64,000 bases of DNA from Asterias amurensis (GCF_032118995.1 NC_092661.1:17021506-17085505); one strand, 5' to 3'. Counted from the stretch's first letter, positions 42,836 to 54,590 are shown. The notes: generated from the sequence alone by a model not told the origin. Program-made: numbers and translations.

Positions 42836-43481
42836 TTGTTAATAGCTTAGTTCGGGGGTGCCAGTCAGAAGCCATACAACCGTTAACCGAGACGAACATG
42901 TTTGTAACATTGTTTTACTCATTTCTCAAAAACTAACTACAGCACCTTATGCAAGTAGAATTTTACGGGAAGCTATCTACCATCATTATGTTCAAACTAT
43001 CCAAGTTTAATGTAAATCTGTGGATATTGTGTTTTGCGTCATACAAAACGTACCCAAACCCTTAATCAGACTTTCAGTCTATTTAATCACAATTTTTGTT
43101 GTACTTTTCCATCGGCAAAATAATCCGCTATCAGACTAAAGAATATTCTGCCTATTGCAGGCTTTGTGAACTACGTGTACATGTAGACCCACGATCCTCA
43201 AACTAATGAAGTCAAGCCTTGATGATGATGATACATGGTCGCTTAGTATAGAGGGAAACAAGTCAAGAATCCATGAAATTAGGTCTGGGAGAGCACATCT
43301 TTTTTGATGACATTTTTTTTTTTTCTTCTTTTTTTTTTTGCCCTTCCCTGGACAGCCTGTGCTTGTTTTAATTGTATTGACCGAAGAATTAAAATAAACA
43401 AAAATAAATAAATAAATAAGTTATGACTAGAATCACTCTGACAGAGACTCACAACACTCTCAAATTTTACACTGAACCATC
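42836..43481. other. Non-coding DNA
   Basis: T-rich run at about 43310-43340 and an AATA-type microsatellite near 43395-43418. No gene recognised. Confidence 0.45.
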
Positions 43482-43651
43482 AAATTCGCGAAAATTACTT
43501 CTTTCTCAAAAACTACGTCACTTCAGAAGGAGCCGTTTCTCACAATGTTTTTTTTTTACTATCAACCTCTCCCCATGACTTGTCACCAAGTAAGGTTTTA
43601 AATGCCAATCATTATTTTGAGTAATTACCAACAGCGTCTATGTGCCTTTAG
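43482..43651 (-). mobile_element. Right-hand fragment of MITE family A (A15)
   Basis: Begins around ttcgcgaaaattacttcttt and ends accaacagcgtctatgtgcct; the TTAA has decayed. Confidence 0.8.
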
Positions 43652-44278
43652 AACATAACAAACCATCTGATGAAGAGCAACAGAAATGACAATGAATTAT
43701 AACAATATACTGTAATCCAATAAATGGTTCTTATTTTTTATCCACCTACATAGTTTATTATTAATTTGCCATGAGAGTGGAAGATGAAGAAGGAGAACAA
43801 CCTCCTAAAATCAATACACTTTTTTTTACCGAGCCCCAGAAAAACAAGTGACTCATTCAATACAGGCAGAGATGTATTCACTCATCACAATGTTTAGGAA
43901 CTTAAATAACATGTTTTAGAGGAAGTCTATTTTAAAAAATTTGGGGGGAAAAAATAAACAATTACCGGTACATGGTTATTCAACCCACACTTGTTTGTGG
44001 GTAATACCCAATGTACACTTGCCTTTCCGCCTGTTAAAAACGGGGTATATGGGGGATTGCTACATGTAGATGACAGCTGAGTTTAACTCAACATAATTTT
44101 TGTTCTTTGAATTCTGGTACTTTCCTGAGTTTATTTACGTGCCATAGGCCTATCCTTCGATCTTGACATGGGCGGGTAAGCGGAGGCCCACCCCTACCAC
44201 CCTTGCCCACATTGATGTCTGTTTGACTCATGCCTGGTATTGTCCATGGTGCCCATTCACAAGTATTTCATATATACT
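43652..44278. other. Non-coding DNA
   Basis: No gene or repeat recognised. Confidence 0.45.
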
Positions 44279-44860
44279 TTAAAGTCACCTGGAAGTGGTA
44301 TTTTTTCAAAATAAAGCTTTTGCCACTAATATATGTGTTTTGATGAGTGGAATGTGAATAAACAGTTAACTAAGGTTTTAAAAAATCAGTTCTTATGTTA
44401 TTTACAAATTTAAGAGTAGACCCCGACCCGAGAGGGCGCTGTTCGTGACGTCAATCGAGGCAGACTTTGCTTGTAATGCGTAGAGTAAACATAATTGCAA
44501 AGTACATGTACGGACCAATTCGTGAGTTTGTACGTTTCAAAAAAAAAGATTTTTTTTGTTTTTTTCCGGCAATGCCGACCAGTTGTATTGCTGCTGAATG
44601 CAGAAAAACACTTTTTGAAACGTACCAACTCACGACTTGGACGTACATGTACTTTGCACGTGTGTTTACTATACGCATTGCAGGCAAAGTCTGATTGACG
44701 TCACAAAAGGGGTAGGCGGAGTCAGCCCCCCAAACAACTTTATCTATTTTTTAAACATATAAATCGTGACAAACAGTTACTAACAAAATTGTTTTATTGT
44801 TCGTAAGCATATACTCTTATGTTTGAAAGAAAACAAAATTCTATTTCCAGGTGACTTTAA
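44279..44860. mobile_element. 582-bp TTAA inverted-repeat element with a THAP-like start (family H)
   Basis: TTAA at 44279-44282 and 44857-44860, with ends agtcacctggaagtgg and ctatttccaggtgact. A second, inner inverted pair of about 95 bp runs from tgacgtcaatcgaggcagac (about 44448) to gtctgattgacgtca (about 44702). Between the inner arms an ATG at 44572 opens with MPTSCIAAECR, which fits the N-terminal M-P-x-x-C-x-A-x-x-C signature of THAP zinc fingers. The reading frame then runs into the right inner arm, so only the start of such a domain could be present. Confidence 0.75.
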
Positions 44861-44900
44861 GATTTTAGAGTATAGAACTTAGAAGTACCTTTTGCAAAAC

Positions 44901-45314
44901 TGAAAGGGAAGGTACACGTTTGGTAATTACTCAAAACAAATATTAACTTAAAAAATGACTTGGTAACGAGCATTGGAGAGCTATTGATAGTATAAAACAT
45001 TGTGAGAAACGGCTCCCTCCGAAGTAGCATAGATTTCGAGAAAGAGGTAATTAAGCCAAGATTTTGAGAAAAAAGGTTCATGTAATTTCTCACTAAAATA
45101 ATAAAAGACTTCTAGCCAGAAGTCTTTTATAATTCCTATCTGAAAGTACTCAAATTCGTCCAACAAGGGTGTTTTGTCTCTCGACATTTTCTCGCAACTT
45201 CGATGACCAATTTAGCTCAAACTTTCACAGGCTTGTTATTGTATGCTTATATTGGCATACACCTAGTGAGTAGACTGGTCTTTGACAATTACCAACAGTG
45301 TACCTTCCCTTTAA
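44901..45314 (+). mobile_element. MITE family A, subfamily with gggaaggtacacg ends (A16)
   Basis: Left end aagggaaggtacacgtttgg (TTAA changed to tgaa) and right end caacagtgtaccttccct plus TTAA at 45311-45314. The same subfamily is at 63070-63430. Its right TTAA is also the left TTAA of the family B element that follows. Confidence 0.9.
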
Positions 45315-45690
45315 AGGAACACGTTGCCTTGGATCAGTCGAGTTGGTCTTTGAAAAGCGTTTGTTATAAAATATATATAGGTAGAAAGATGCTGTAAAAG
45401 TAGAATACAATGATCCACACAAACATGCCTCGAAATTGTACGGTTTTCCTTTTACCTCGTCTACTAACACAGTCGGCCATTTATGGGGGTCAAAATTTTG
45501 ACTCCCATAAATGGCGGACCGTGTTAGTTCGCACAGTAAAAGGAAAACCACGCAATTTCGAGGCAAACTTGTGTGGATCATTGTATTCTACTTTTAAAAG
45601 ATCTTTCCAACCATATACATTTTATAACAAACGGTTACAAACGCTTTTTTATAGACCAACTCGTCCGATCCAAGGCAACGTGTTCCTTGA
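45311..45690. mobile_element. MITE family B copy (B6)
   Basis: Left TTAA at 45311-45314; right TTAA mutated to ttga (45687-45690). Central hairpin near 45476-45512. Confidence 0.93.
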
Positions 45691-46303
45691 AGTGAACACT
45701 CCAAAATCACTAGTTGCTAATTTTGGTTGCCACAATTGTAAAAACATGACCAAATCCATGTGTTGTTCTCTAAATTGTAACAATCCATCACTTCCAGTGG
45801 GTTTATTAAAAACCACTGGACGGGAATTAAGTTTCATTTCCTAAATACCAACGATGTAAGTGATATATCTTAACACCTCTGTTGATGCGCTTAGTGCAAT
45901 TTACATCCATGGATGCATTACAATCTGTAACTGTAATTAATTGCTTTTTTAAACAGGCTCGTCGCATGGTGTGTTTCTTAAGTACAAAGAGAATGCGGAT
46001 GAATTTACTTTTTCAAATTCCAATCTGGGACGGTGTGCTATTATAGTGCACTTTCTATCACATAACTTCAATTTCTGCATAGTGAATGTGTTTAGGAGAC
46101 TTTAATAATAATCTACAGTTCTTATACAGTGATTTGGACACCAGAAGGTGTAACTGTGATCTAATTTACTGGGTAATTACAGGTGGTAACTTTGGATACA
46201 TTGGACTCTCAAGCTAAAATAGAAAAAACGGGCATGATATTTGGTCCTTTGGAGAAAAGTACAACGGCTGACCTACATGTACAGTGTACACAATGTGTTG
46301 ACT
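45691..46303. other. Non-coding DNA between two family B MITEs
   Basis: No gene or repeat recognised. Confidence 0.45.
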
Positions 46304-46692
46304 TTAAAGGAACACGTTGCCTTGGATCGGTCGAGTTGGTCCTTGAAAAGCGTTTGTAACCGTTTGTTATAAAATGCATATGGGTAGAAAGATGTTGTAA
46401 AAGTAGAATACAATTATCCACACAAACATGCCTCGAAATTGCACGGTTTTTCGCTTACCTCGTCGACTAACACGGTCGCCATTTATGGGAGTCAAATTGT
46501 TGACTCCCATAAATGGCCGACCGTGTTAGTTAGCACAGTAAAAGGAAAACCATGCAATTTCGAGGCATGTTTGTGTGGATCATTGTATTCTACTTTTAAA
46601 ACATCTTTCCAACCATATGCATTTTATAAAAAACGGTTACAAACGCTTTTTATAGACCAACTCGTCCGATCCAAGGCAACGTGTTCCTTTAA
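46304..46692. mobile_element. TTAA MITE family B, full copy (B7)
   Basis: TTAA at 46304-46307 and 46689-46692; full inverted symmetry around the hairpin at about 46483-46518. Confidence 0.95.
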
Positions 46693-47122
46693 TGCAATTT
46701 GGAGGCTATTTAATCACAATTTTCTGGGGGTTTTTCAGTGTGTTTTTTTTTCAAAGCAACAAAATCAGAATCTTGACTTAAGTAGGAGGAATAGCTAGCC
46801 TGGTCTTAATAACAACTCATGTCTTCGCACAACTTGATGAAATTCATCCACCCGTAATCAAGCATAAAGAACCGATGTTTCTTTTAATTGATTTCACTCA
46901 TCCTAAGCGTTGGAGTACTGTGTAGGCAAGTACGCCTTATTACCTCCTCGACATGCCCCGACACCCTAAATAGAGCAGTTGACTGATCAACCATGGAGTC
47001 AATAACAAAATAATACATGGGTTAAGCACTTTAAATAGCCCAAAGACAGACGGAGTTGTCATTAAACACGGTCCTGACACACCGTCATGACTTGAGATTC
47101 TTTGGAAGTGTTTGGCCGGACA
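46693..47122. other. Non-coding DNA
   Basis: No gene or repeat recognised. Confidence 0.45.
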
Positions 47123-47612
47123 TTAAAGGCATGGACACTATTGGTAGTTACTCAAAATAAGTGTTAGCACAAAAACTTTACTTGGTCTTTACTTGGTAAC
47201 GAGCAATGGAGAGCTGTTGATGGTATACAAAGTTTTGAGAAATGGCTCCCTCTGAAGTAACACAGTTTTTGAGGAAGAAGAAATTTCAGACTGAACACTT
47301 TTGGCCTGATTTCTTTTTTTAGGGATCTTAAAGCACACAAATTTGTGCAACAAGGATGTTTTTTTTTTCTTTCAATATTCTCCTGCAACTTCGACGACCA
47401 TTTGAGTCCGATTATTAAAGTTGCACAAATTTGTGTCCTTTCAGATGCATAATAAAAGGCTTCAGGTCAAAAGAGAGAAACGTTTCTCACTGTGTCTCAG
47501 GGAGCTGATTCTCTCAATGTTTTATACTATCAGCAGCTCCCCATTGCTTGTTACCAAAGTTTGTGTGCAAACACTTATTTTGAGTAATTACCAATAGTGT
47601 GCAGTGCCTTTA
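47123..47612. mobile_element. Symmetric MITE A derivative: two left halves head to head (A19)
   Basis: TTAA at 47123-47126 and 47609-47612. The left part reads like the forward family A left half (attggtagttactcaaaata), and the right part (from about 47412) reads like the reverse complement of the same half (tgagtaattaccaatagtgt). The internal gcacacaaatttgtgcaac region marks the junction. The usual right half with ctttgacaattacc is missing. Confidence 0.8.
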
Positions 47613-48850
47613 AAAAAATAATTTCACCCCAAAAATTGCCAACTGACACAAGTGCTAAGCATTGTACAATAAATATGCACACACTGCGTTTCATTAGGCA
47701 AAATCTGTTTTTACGAGACTGCCTCGTAAACTCCTAGCTGGGCTCAGCTGTTAAAATACTTGCTTGGGATTGTTTTTTCATTAAACCCTGTGCAATCGTA
47801 TCCACTGTTGAGTCAATAACCGCAACAGTGACAATTTGGAAATTGATTCCATTTGTTTTCCTCACTGGATTGTCACCTATCATTCAGTAGAATTAAACAG
47901 ATGTGACAATAAATAAAAAAGAATACAACTTGTCACTTTCATGTGAATTTCAATTTTTTGTTTATTTTGTTATTTTATTTTTAAATAATATTACTGTGCA
48001 TGTTATAGAGAAGAAGAAAAAAAGATTGAGGTATTGTATAAAAAAAAAAAAAAATTACTGGACCAGTAAAAAGTTTAAAAAAATTCACTTTAATGTGATT
48101 TTTTTTTTATATTTTGTTTTATTATTATTATTGTGCACGTAGTAGAGAAAGAAAGAAAAATTGTTTAAAGACCAAAACAAGGTATCAACACCCTTTTAAA
48201 TCTCAACAAATGAAATTTTCAAGGCTGGATGTTGTTTTGGTCGACGTCTTTACTTGTAGCATGCTTGTAGTGACACCCCCATATTTCCTAAAGTACTACT
48301 ACTACTAATAGAAATAATAAAGATTTTTAATGTGAACATATCTACCCTGCTGGGTGTTCAGGGCGCAGTAAAACTAACAACAAAACAAAAGAAAAACAGA
48401 CACAACAAAATTAGTCCTTTTAAAACCCTGTGACGTACGCTAAGTTTTGAGAAGAGATTTGAATGTTGTTGTACAAAGACAAGATCTATAGGTATGCCTA
48501 CTGCCCAACGTCGGCATGGGAAGCCATTCTCTAATACATCATTCTCTAATGATCACAAAAGTACTCTCTTGCAAGTCAGCTGGAGAACCATCCCATGCTC
48601 AATTGAAAAAATGTCCCCTAAATTAGAAGTTGTAATTAAGTAAGTATCCGTCGGCGAATCCCACGCTCACATAAAGACAATCATTTCCATTTCTCTGATT
48701 GGTAAAGGCATGCGAATTCAACAAACAATCTGCTACGGGTCACTATCGAGATCAATTGTTGCAGACGAGGCCGTCCCGAGATTATCTCTGTTGAGAAGCA
48801 GCTGAGCTAAATCACTCGGGTATTGATGAAAAGGGTGAACTTTTTATTCA
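47613..48850. other. Non-coding, strongly AT-rich DNA
   Basis: Poly-A and poly-T tracts near 48037-48052 and 48100-48108. No gene or repeat family recognised. Confidence 0.5.
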
Positions 48851-48980
48851 TTTTTAAACTTCAAGACGTTCGCTGAGACCAAACAGTTGTGTTTTTATCA
48901 GAGATGTGATAGGCTTTTTTAAACTTCAAGACGTTCGCTGAGACCAAACAGTTGTGTTTTTATCAGAGATGTGATAGGCT
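48851..48980 (+). repeat. Perfect 65-bp tandem duplication
   Basis: 48851-48915 and 48916-48980 are identical by eye (tttttaaacttcaagacgtt at the start of each). Confidence 0.93.
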
Positions 48981-49440
48981 GTTAAAAATATAAAGGCAAA
49001 GTGTGACAGCTTGCGAGTGCAAAGCCTGAAAGCTTGCGAGCGTGAAAGCATCCAAGTACGAAGAATGCTGATACTTGCTTTGAGTGAACTCCAAATGTAT
49101 TTTACTCACAAGAAGAGAGTAATGTTAAAACTAAAAAAAAAAACTAAAAAAAAACACTCCATTCTTCTCTTTTGAGTTGTGACAAACATTTCCGGTTAAA
49201 CCCATTACACTGCACAAATGATATCATCGCCTAGTTATTTTTTACCATTAATTACACATTTTCACGTTTGGGCAACACAATTACTGATAATCAGGCGGAA
49301 AAGCTACTCAAGAGTTTGGATACTAAATCATCGTTAGTGTCCATAACCTCGGGATGTGATATCTATCATCTGTAAGTCTATTAGCTTTTAGATTTTAGAT
49401 CATGTCATTAGTAGCTGTGATGTGCTGGCTGAGACTAACA
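48981..49440. other. Non-coding DNA
   Basis: No gene or repeat family recognised. Confidence 0.45.
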
Positions 49441-49587
49441 TCAGGGGCCCACTTCCATGGCTCTGCTTACTGTAAGCAAAGAATCAGCGCTTACGGAAAG
49501 CAGGGAATTCTGCGCTTACATAGTGAATTTTTGCTTGTGCGAGTGCGTACTACACTGACTAGGCATCCTTTGCTTACACAGGTAGTC
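49441..49587. mobile_element. Family D-related fragment
   Basis: caggggcccacttccatggc at the left and TGCTTAC/GTAAGCA words inside. Directly precedes an intact family D element. Confidence 0.5.
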
Positions 49588-49834
49588 CAGGGGCCAATTT
49601 CATAGAGCTGCTTAAGCGAAAAAAATTGCTTAAGCACGAAAATAGCTTGCTTGTTTTACACAGGTTACTGGCCGAAATTTCATGCCATATACATTGCTTT
49701 TGACTGGCATTTAGCTATTGTTTACTTAGCATAACAATTGAGAGGAGTCTTTGCCTGTAATCTGGTTTTACTAAGCAAGGATTTTTTTGCTCAAGCAAAT
49801 ATTTTTGCTTAAGCAGCCCTATAAAATTGGGCCC
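49588..49834. mobile_element. MITE family D, intact reference copy
   Basis: 247 bp. Ends caggggccaatttcatagag and ctataaaattgggccc, inverted. Internal cTTAAg sites at about 49612 and 49810 are the positions hit by TTAA MITEs in other copies. Confidence 0.88.
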
Positions 49835-49909
49835 AGATATTTTGCGCATTCTTTACCACAGTAAACAAAGAATGTCAACCGGAAGTGAGAATATTATTAT
49901 TATTTTGTT

Positions 49910-50075
49910 TACCCATACACCGATGTGTGTTAGCTCTGTATACTCAGTACTTTCCCCGAGTCCTGTGAAAACATAACCACAGGCATGTTACTCCGGTGGG
50001 ATTCAAACCAACGACCCTTGCAATTCTAGAGCAGTGCCTTACCAACTAGACTACCGAGGTTGCTCGGTAGCTAAA
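49910..50075 (-). mobile_element. tRNA-derived SINE (SINE-2 family)
   Basis: Minus strand: ctcggtagtctagttggtaa (A box), ggtttgaatcccaccgg (B box), 3' part agctaacacacatcggtgta and tgggtaaac. Related to 27823-27960. Confidence 0.75.
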
Positions 50076-51344
50076 GGCCATTACATTTTGGAGTAATTAC
50101 CAATGGGGATTATTAACATCAATTTGCAACTTTGTGATGATTGGTGCATGTACTTTGTAGTGCCTAGCTGATTACCCCAGCCTTGACAGGACAGCTGACA
50201 TATATCTGGGAAAAACATCCCTTTACTCAGATATCTGACAACCAGTCTCTATAAATCAATGTGTTTTTTTTTTCTTCTTTTGTTTTAAATTAGATATTAT
50301 TTTTGTTTTGGCAACTAGGAGGAAATACTTGCATCATAAACGCAACCTTGAAATTGTTATGAATCACAAAGTTGAAATCAATTTTTGTGCAGATTGTGCC
50401 TCACATAATCAATAACCAATTATGAATAAAGGAAATCCTGTCAGATGACGATAACGAGAAAAACAATTGGAGAACTGAATTGATTAATATTGAAAATTGT
50501 AGTATAGTAATTTAAGTCGTGTCTGCCACTTTAAGCATTGCACACACACTGTTCTGTGCTGGTATAAGAGTTAAGTTGTAAAATTGAGTTGGTTCCAGTT
50601 TGGAGCGATGAGGCTTGACAATAAATGTTTAAAAAACGCATGCGGACATGTCATTTAGGGATAAGACATAACAAAAATAAAAAAGACGTAATTTATTACA
50701 CCTTTAAAAAACTCTTGGTAAGTAGTTTAGTTCAAAGCATGTGGTCAACATTAGTTATCAAAGACCAGTTTCAACAGTATGTGTGACCCAAGTTTTACAT
50801 GAAATCAAAAATATGTGACATTTTAAAATAAAAACAAGACAAAAACATGTATGTTTTTAATTATGGTGGATAAAAACTAGTGTAAATAAGTATACATACT
50901 CATTTCTCAAAGACTAAAGCATTTTAAGCTAAAATATTTCAAATATTTTTCCAACATGGCCATCTTCGTACAATGTAAGTTTGGTTCAAATCTGTACACT
51001 TGTACATCAATGTATTAATGTTGTGCACACTCTGTCTGTGTATCATATATTACAAGTCAAGAATGCAGTTGATTAAACCTTTGTAATTCAGGCAAAAATA
51101 TTTCAAGGGACATTTGTCCAACATCTCCATCTTAATTTTGAAATGTAAAGATGTGCAAACCTGAAGAAAAAAAATAACAACAAATATTTGTTCAACCTTA
51201 CCAAAATTGTAATAACTTTATATATTATATTTAACTAGAAAACACCACAATTTGAATCTGAGAATTCTCAAATTGTGCTATTAAAATTCTAGAACTCTTC
51301 CTGCAGGGATATCTCAAAAACGCGACCACCGTTTGAAATGAGCA
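50076..51344. other. Non-coding AT-rich DNA
   Basis: No gene or repeat family recognised. Confidence 0.45.
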
Positions 51345-51462
51345 TTGCCTTGGTGCCCTTGAAATGCCACAGTAGAAATTTACAATGTACATGTATAGAC
51401 CTTTACCAAGGAGAAATGCCTTGGTGCCCTTGCCCTTTCAAAAACGAAGTCCACAGGCCATG
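51345..51462 (-). mobile_element. Short dispersed repeat family I, partial copy 3
   Basis: Reverse complement of the family: ttgccttggtgcccttgaaa and aatgccttggtgcccttgcc. Confidence 0.7.
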
Positions 51463-52133
51463 GACTTCAAACAATTAAATAATTCCACGAAACCAAAGGT
51501 ACTTTAATTTCCCTTCAAAACACCATGTGTTATATATCATCATGCAGTCGACAAAAGTGTAAACCAGCTTTCAATCATCTGTGATAATCTGTTTACATAC
51601 CCAAAAAGCTGTTCATTTATCAAATGCATCATTGATTACAACGGGATTGACACTAGCTCTCTTTACAAAAAGGGTGCGAACAAACCTTGTAATATATTGA
51701 ACGATAACTGCTTCATTGCGACACAGCAATCGATCAACAGTAATCACAGGGGAAAAAAAAGGATAAACAAAAACCCATCAAAACGACGGCTGCAGGAGTG
51801 AACTCTTGAAGCTAAATGAATAGAGTATTGTGCAACCGGGCTAATAAACTCCGAGTTCAACTTGTCCCCAGGAAGTTTAAGTTGCCCTGAATTTAAACAT
51901 GTATTGTTATAAATGTATCTTTCTAAAAGGGCACATAAAGTTACACTCAAACACTCACAAATTAATTACACTAAAACAAAATTTGTTATTCACATCTGAA
52001 TGGAAGAAATCTGGGCATAACTGCATTTTAAGTAGAATGTTAGACAGTTTTTAGTAACCCACTGGCCAAGTTGAGAGGTGGTGTTTACTAGCCAATAGCA
52101 GTTTTTACTAGACAATGTTCTCCAGGCTAGTGT
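51463..52133. other. Non-coding DNA
   Basis: No gene or repeat family recognised. Confidence 0.45.
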
Positions 52134-52523
52134 TTAAAGCAGTGGACACTATTGGTAATTACTCAAAATAATTAGTAGCATAAAACCTTACTTGGTAACG
52201 AGTAATGGGGAGAGGTTGGTAGTATAAAACATTGTGAGAACTGGCTCCCTCTGAAGTGGAGTAGTTTTCGAGAAGGAAGTAATTTTCCACGAATTTGATT
52301 TCGAGACTTCAGATTTAGAATTTGAGGTCTCGAAATCAAGCATCTGAAAGCACACAACTTCGTGTGACAAGAGGTTTTTTTCTTTCATTATTATCTCCTA
52401 ACTTCGATGACAGATTAAGCTCAAATTTTCACATGTAGGTTTGTTATTTTATGCATTTTTTGAGATACAGCTAGTGAAAAGACTGGTCTTTGACAATTTA
52501 CTAATAGTGTCCAGTGGCTTTAA
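52134..52523 (+). mobile_element. TTAA MITE family A copy (A20)
   Basis: TTAA at 52134-52137 and 52520-52523; ends agcagtggacactattggta and tagtgtccagtggct. Internal ggtctcgaaatcaagcatct hairpin present. Confidence 0.93.
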
Positions 52524-52890
52524 GGGCAAGCCCTGCTGCCAGACTTCAGAATCTTTGAGCCGAAATAAAAAAACAACTGTATATGGAAGTTGAGTGGGGG
52601 AGAAATAGAATTACGGTAGCTATAATTGACTGGTTGGCCGACGTCTATGCATAATTAACACTATGATGAGCCGGGAGGTGTCTGAAACATAGTTAATGGT
52701 TTAAAGGGAAATTATACCATTATTTTTCGGCAGAGTATTCTAAATCTCATCATCAATTCTCATAGAAAAGATATTATTTCAAATTGACAAACGAGAATAC
52801 ATTTCTCCAGCTTGTACAAACAAAAAACTGCTTTCATTATTATACAAAAAAATGTTTTGCTCATCTTAATTCTGGTCTTTTTAACTACAC
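52524..52890. other. Non-coding DNA
   Basis: No gene or repeat family recognised. Confidence 0.4.
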
Positions 52891-53060
52891 TGGGGTGGAT
52901 TTCACAAAGGTAGTCCTAACTTAGGACTAGTCCTAGGCAATGCTAAGAGATAGGACCAGTCCTAAGTTAGGATGAGTTACTGGTCCTAACTTAGGACTGG
53001 TCCTATCTCTTAGCATTGCCTAGGACTAGTCCATGACTACCTTTGTGAAATCCACCCCTG
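52891..53060. mobile_element. MITE family C, nearly perfect long palindrome
   Basis: About 170 bp. ggggtggatttcacaaaggt at the left, its complement at the right, and the interior continuing as inverted copy to the centre near 52975 (gatgagttactgg). It lies directly against the left end of a family A MITE. Confidence 0.9.
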
Positions 53061-53435
53061 GACACAATTGTCAATTCTCGAAGACCAGTCTTCTCACTTG
53101 ATGTTTCTCAACATATGCATAAAATAACAAAACTATGAAAATTTGAGCTCGATTGGTCGTCGGAGTTGTGAGATAACTATGAAAGAAAAAACACCATTGT
53201 CACACGAAGTTGTATGCTTTCAGATGCTTGATTTCGAGACTTCAAATTCTAAATCTGAGGTCTCAAAATCAAATTCAGTGTAAAATAACTTCTTTGTCGA
53301 AAATTACTTCACTTCAGATGGGGCCGTTTCACATAATGTTTTATACTATCAACCTCTCCCCATTACTTGTTACCAAGTGAGGTTTAATGCTAATAATTAA
53401 TTTGAGTATTTACCAATAGTGTCCACTGCCTTTAA
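53058..53435 (-). mobile_element. MITE family A copy with altered left end (A21)
   Basis: Starts tggacacaattgtcaattct right after the family C palindrome; no left TTAA. Right end atagtgtccactgcct plus TTAA at 53432-53435. Confidence 0.88.
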
Positions 53436-54011
53436 ATAAAAACGGTTCCGGGAAAAAAGAGCTATAAGCCATGCACTCTTGTGAATTTCCATACACAGAA
53501 GCATGAAAAAAAAATAATAATAATAATCATAATTTTGTTTTTAACTACCGAAACGCAGGGCAACGTATGTTTCAAACAACCAACATTTCAATCAGCTCGC
53601 CAAACTTGCCCTCTGATCAAACAAATTAACCTTTTTTTGGCAAGGATAAAAGAAGGAGAAAAAAAAGTAGGTGCTTATGTACATGTATAAAAGCAACCAT
53701 ATTGACAACCGAATGTTAGGAGCAAGCATATTGTTAACTAAACAGAGTGTTTTACACAATTACTGGCCATCTGTTCCAGGGCACTCCACGGTGAAGAGGC
53801 AATTTAGACAAGTTAACTTTGATCTTTTTTAAATTGCCAACGTTTTGCCGAGTACAAAGTGAAATCACGACCCAGGATACGAACAGAGCAATTAGTCTAG
53901 GCCTACTGCAACATGTGGAAGGCAATAATAAAATATATTTTATCAAAAAGATGATGAATCTGCCCCCGCCCCCCCCCCCCCCAATCTGGTAATTAAACTA
54001 ATTTCATTGAC
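53436..54011. other. Non-coding DNA before the foldback element
   Basis: Short AAT microsatellite near 53512-53530 and a run of about 15 C near 53968-53982. No gene. Confidence 0.45.
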
Positions 54012-54018
54012 CTATAAC
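54012..54018. repeat. Target-site duplication of foldback element, left (ctataac)
   Basis: Seven bases before the tatggagg terminus, identical to 60800-60806. Confidence 0.85.
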
Positions 54019-54590
54019 TATGGAGGACGGAAAGTGGACATCTGCTTTTCTGGTATCAGAATTGCAGAAAAGCAGATTTAATGGGTTTTTGTAGCAATTT
54101 TTTCTCCTTTTCTACTTTTCTGCTACCTGAAAAGCAGATTGATCGTTTTTTGAAAAGCATTTTCTACTTTTCTACTTTTCTGTTACCAGAAAAGCAGGTT
54201 TTACTTTTTCTCCATATGTTGGCGGACGAAAAGTGGCCTTTTGCTTTTCTGATATCGGAATAGTAGAAAAGCAGATTTAACGTTTCGTGAAAATGCAATT
54301 TTCTATTTCTCTGCTTTTCTGCCACATGAAAAGAGGATTTTACTCTGGTGGACGAAAAGTGGCCATTTGCTTTTCTGCTATCAGAATAGTAGAAAAGCAG
54401 ATTTAACGTTTTGTAAAAATGGAATTTTCTATTTCTCTGCTTTTCCGCCACCTGAAAAGCAGATTTTATTCTGGCGGCCGAAAAGTGGCCATCTCCTTTT
54501 CTTCTTTCAGATACCGGAAAATCATATTTTACCTAGGTGGCCGACAAGTGGCCATTTGTTTTTTCGCTTTCAAAGGACGGCCCGTGAACG
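54019..54590 (+). repeat. Left outer domain: ~125-bp tandem subrepeats
   Basis: Subrepeats marked by ggcggacgaaaagtggcc at about 54023, 54221, 54348, 54473 and 54537 (regular step about 126 bp, last step 64). Each holds tgcttttctg/cagaaaagca small palindromes. ORFs through it on both strands are repetitive by-products. Confidence 0.88.

Noticed and set aside
40235..46798. Recurring ORFs containing RGFPFTSSTNTSAIYGGQNFDSHKW and KPRNFEA
   Set aside because: Translations of the palindromic family B MITE; the same peptide appears on both strands because the element is an inverted repeat.
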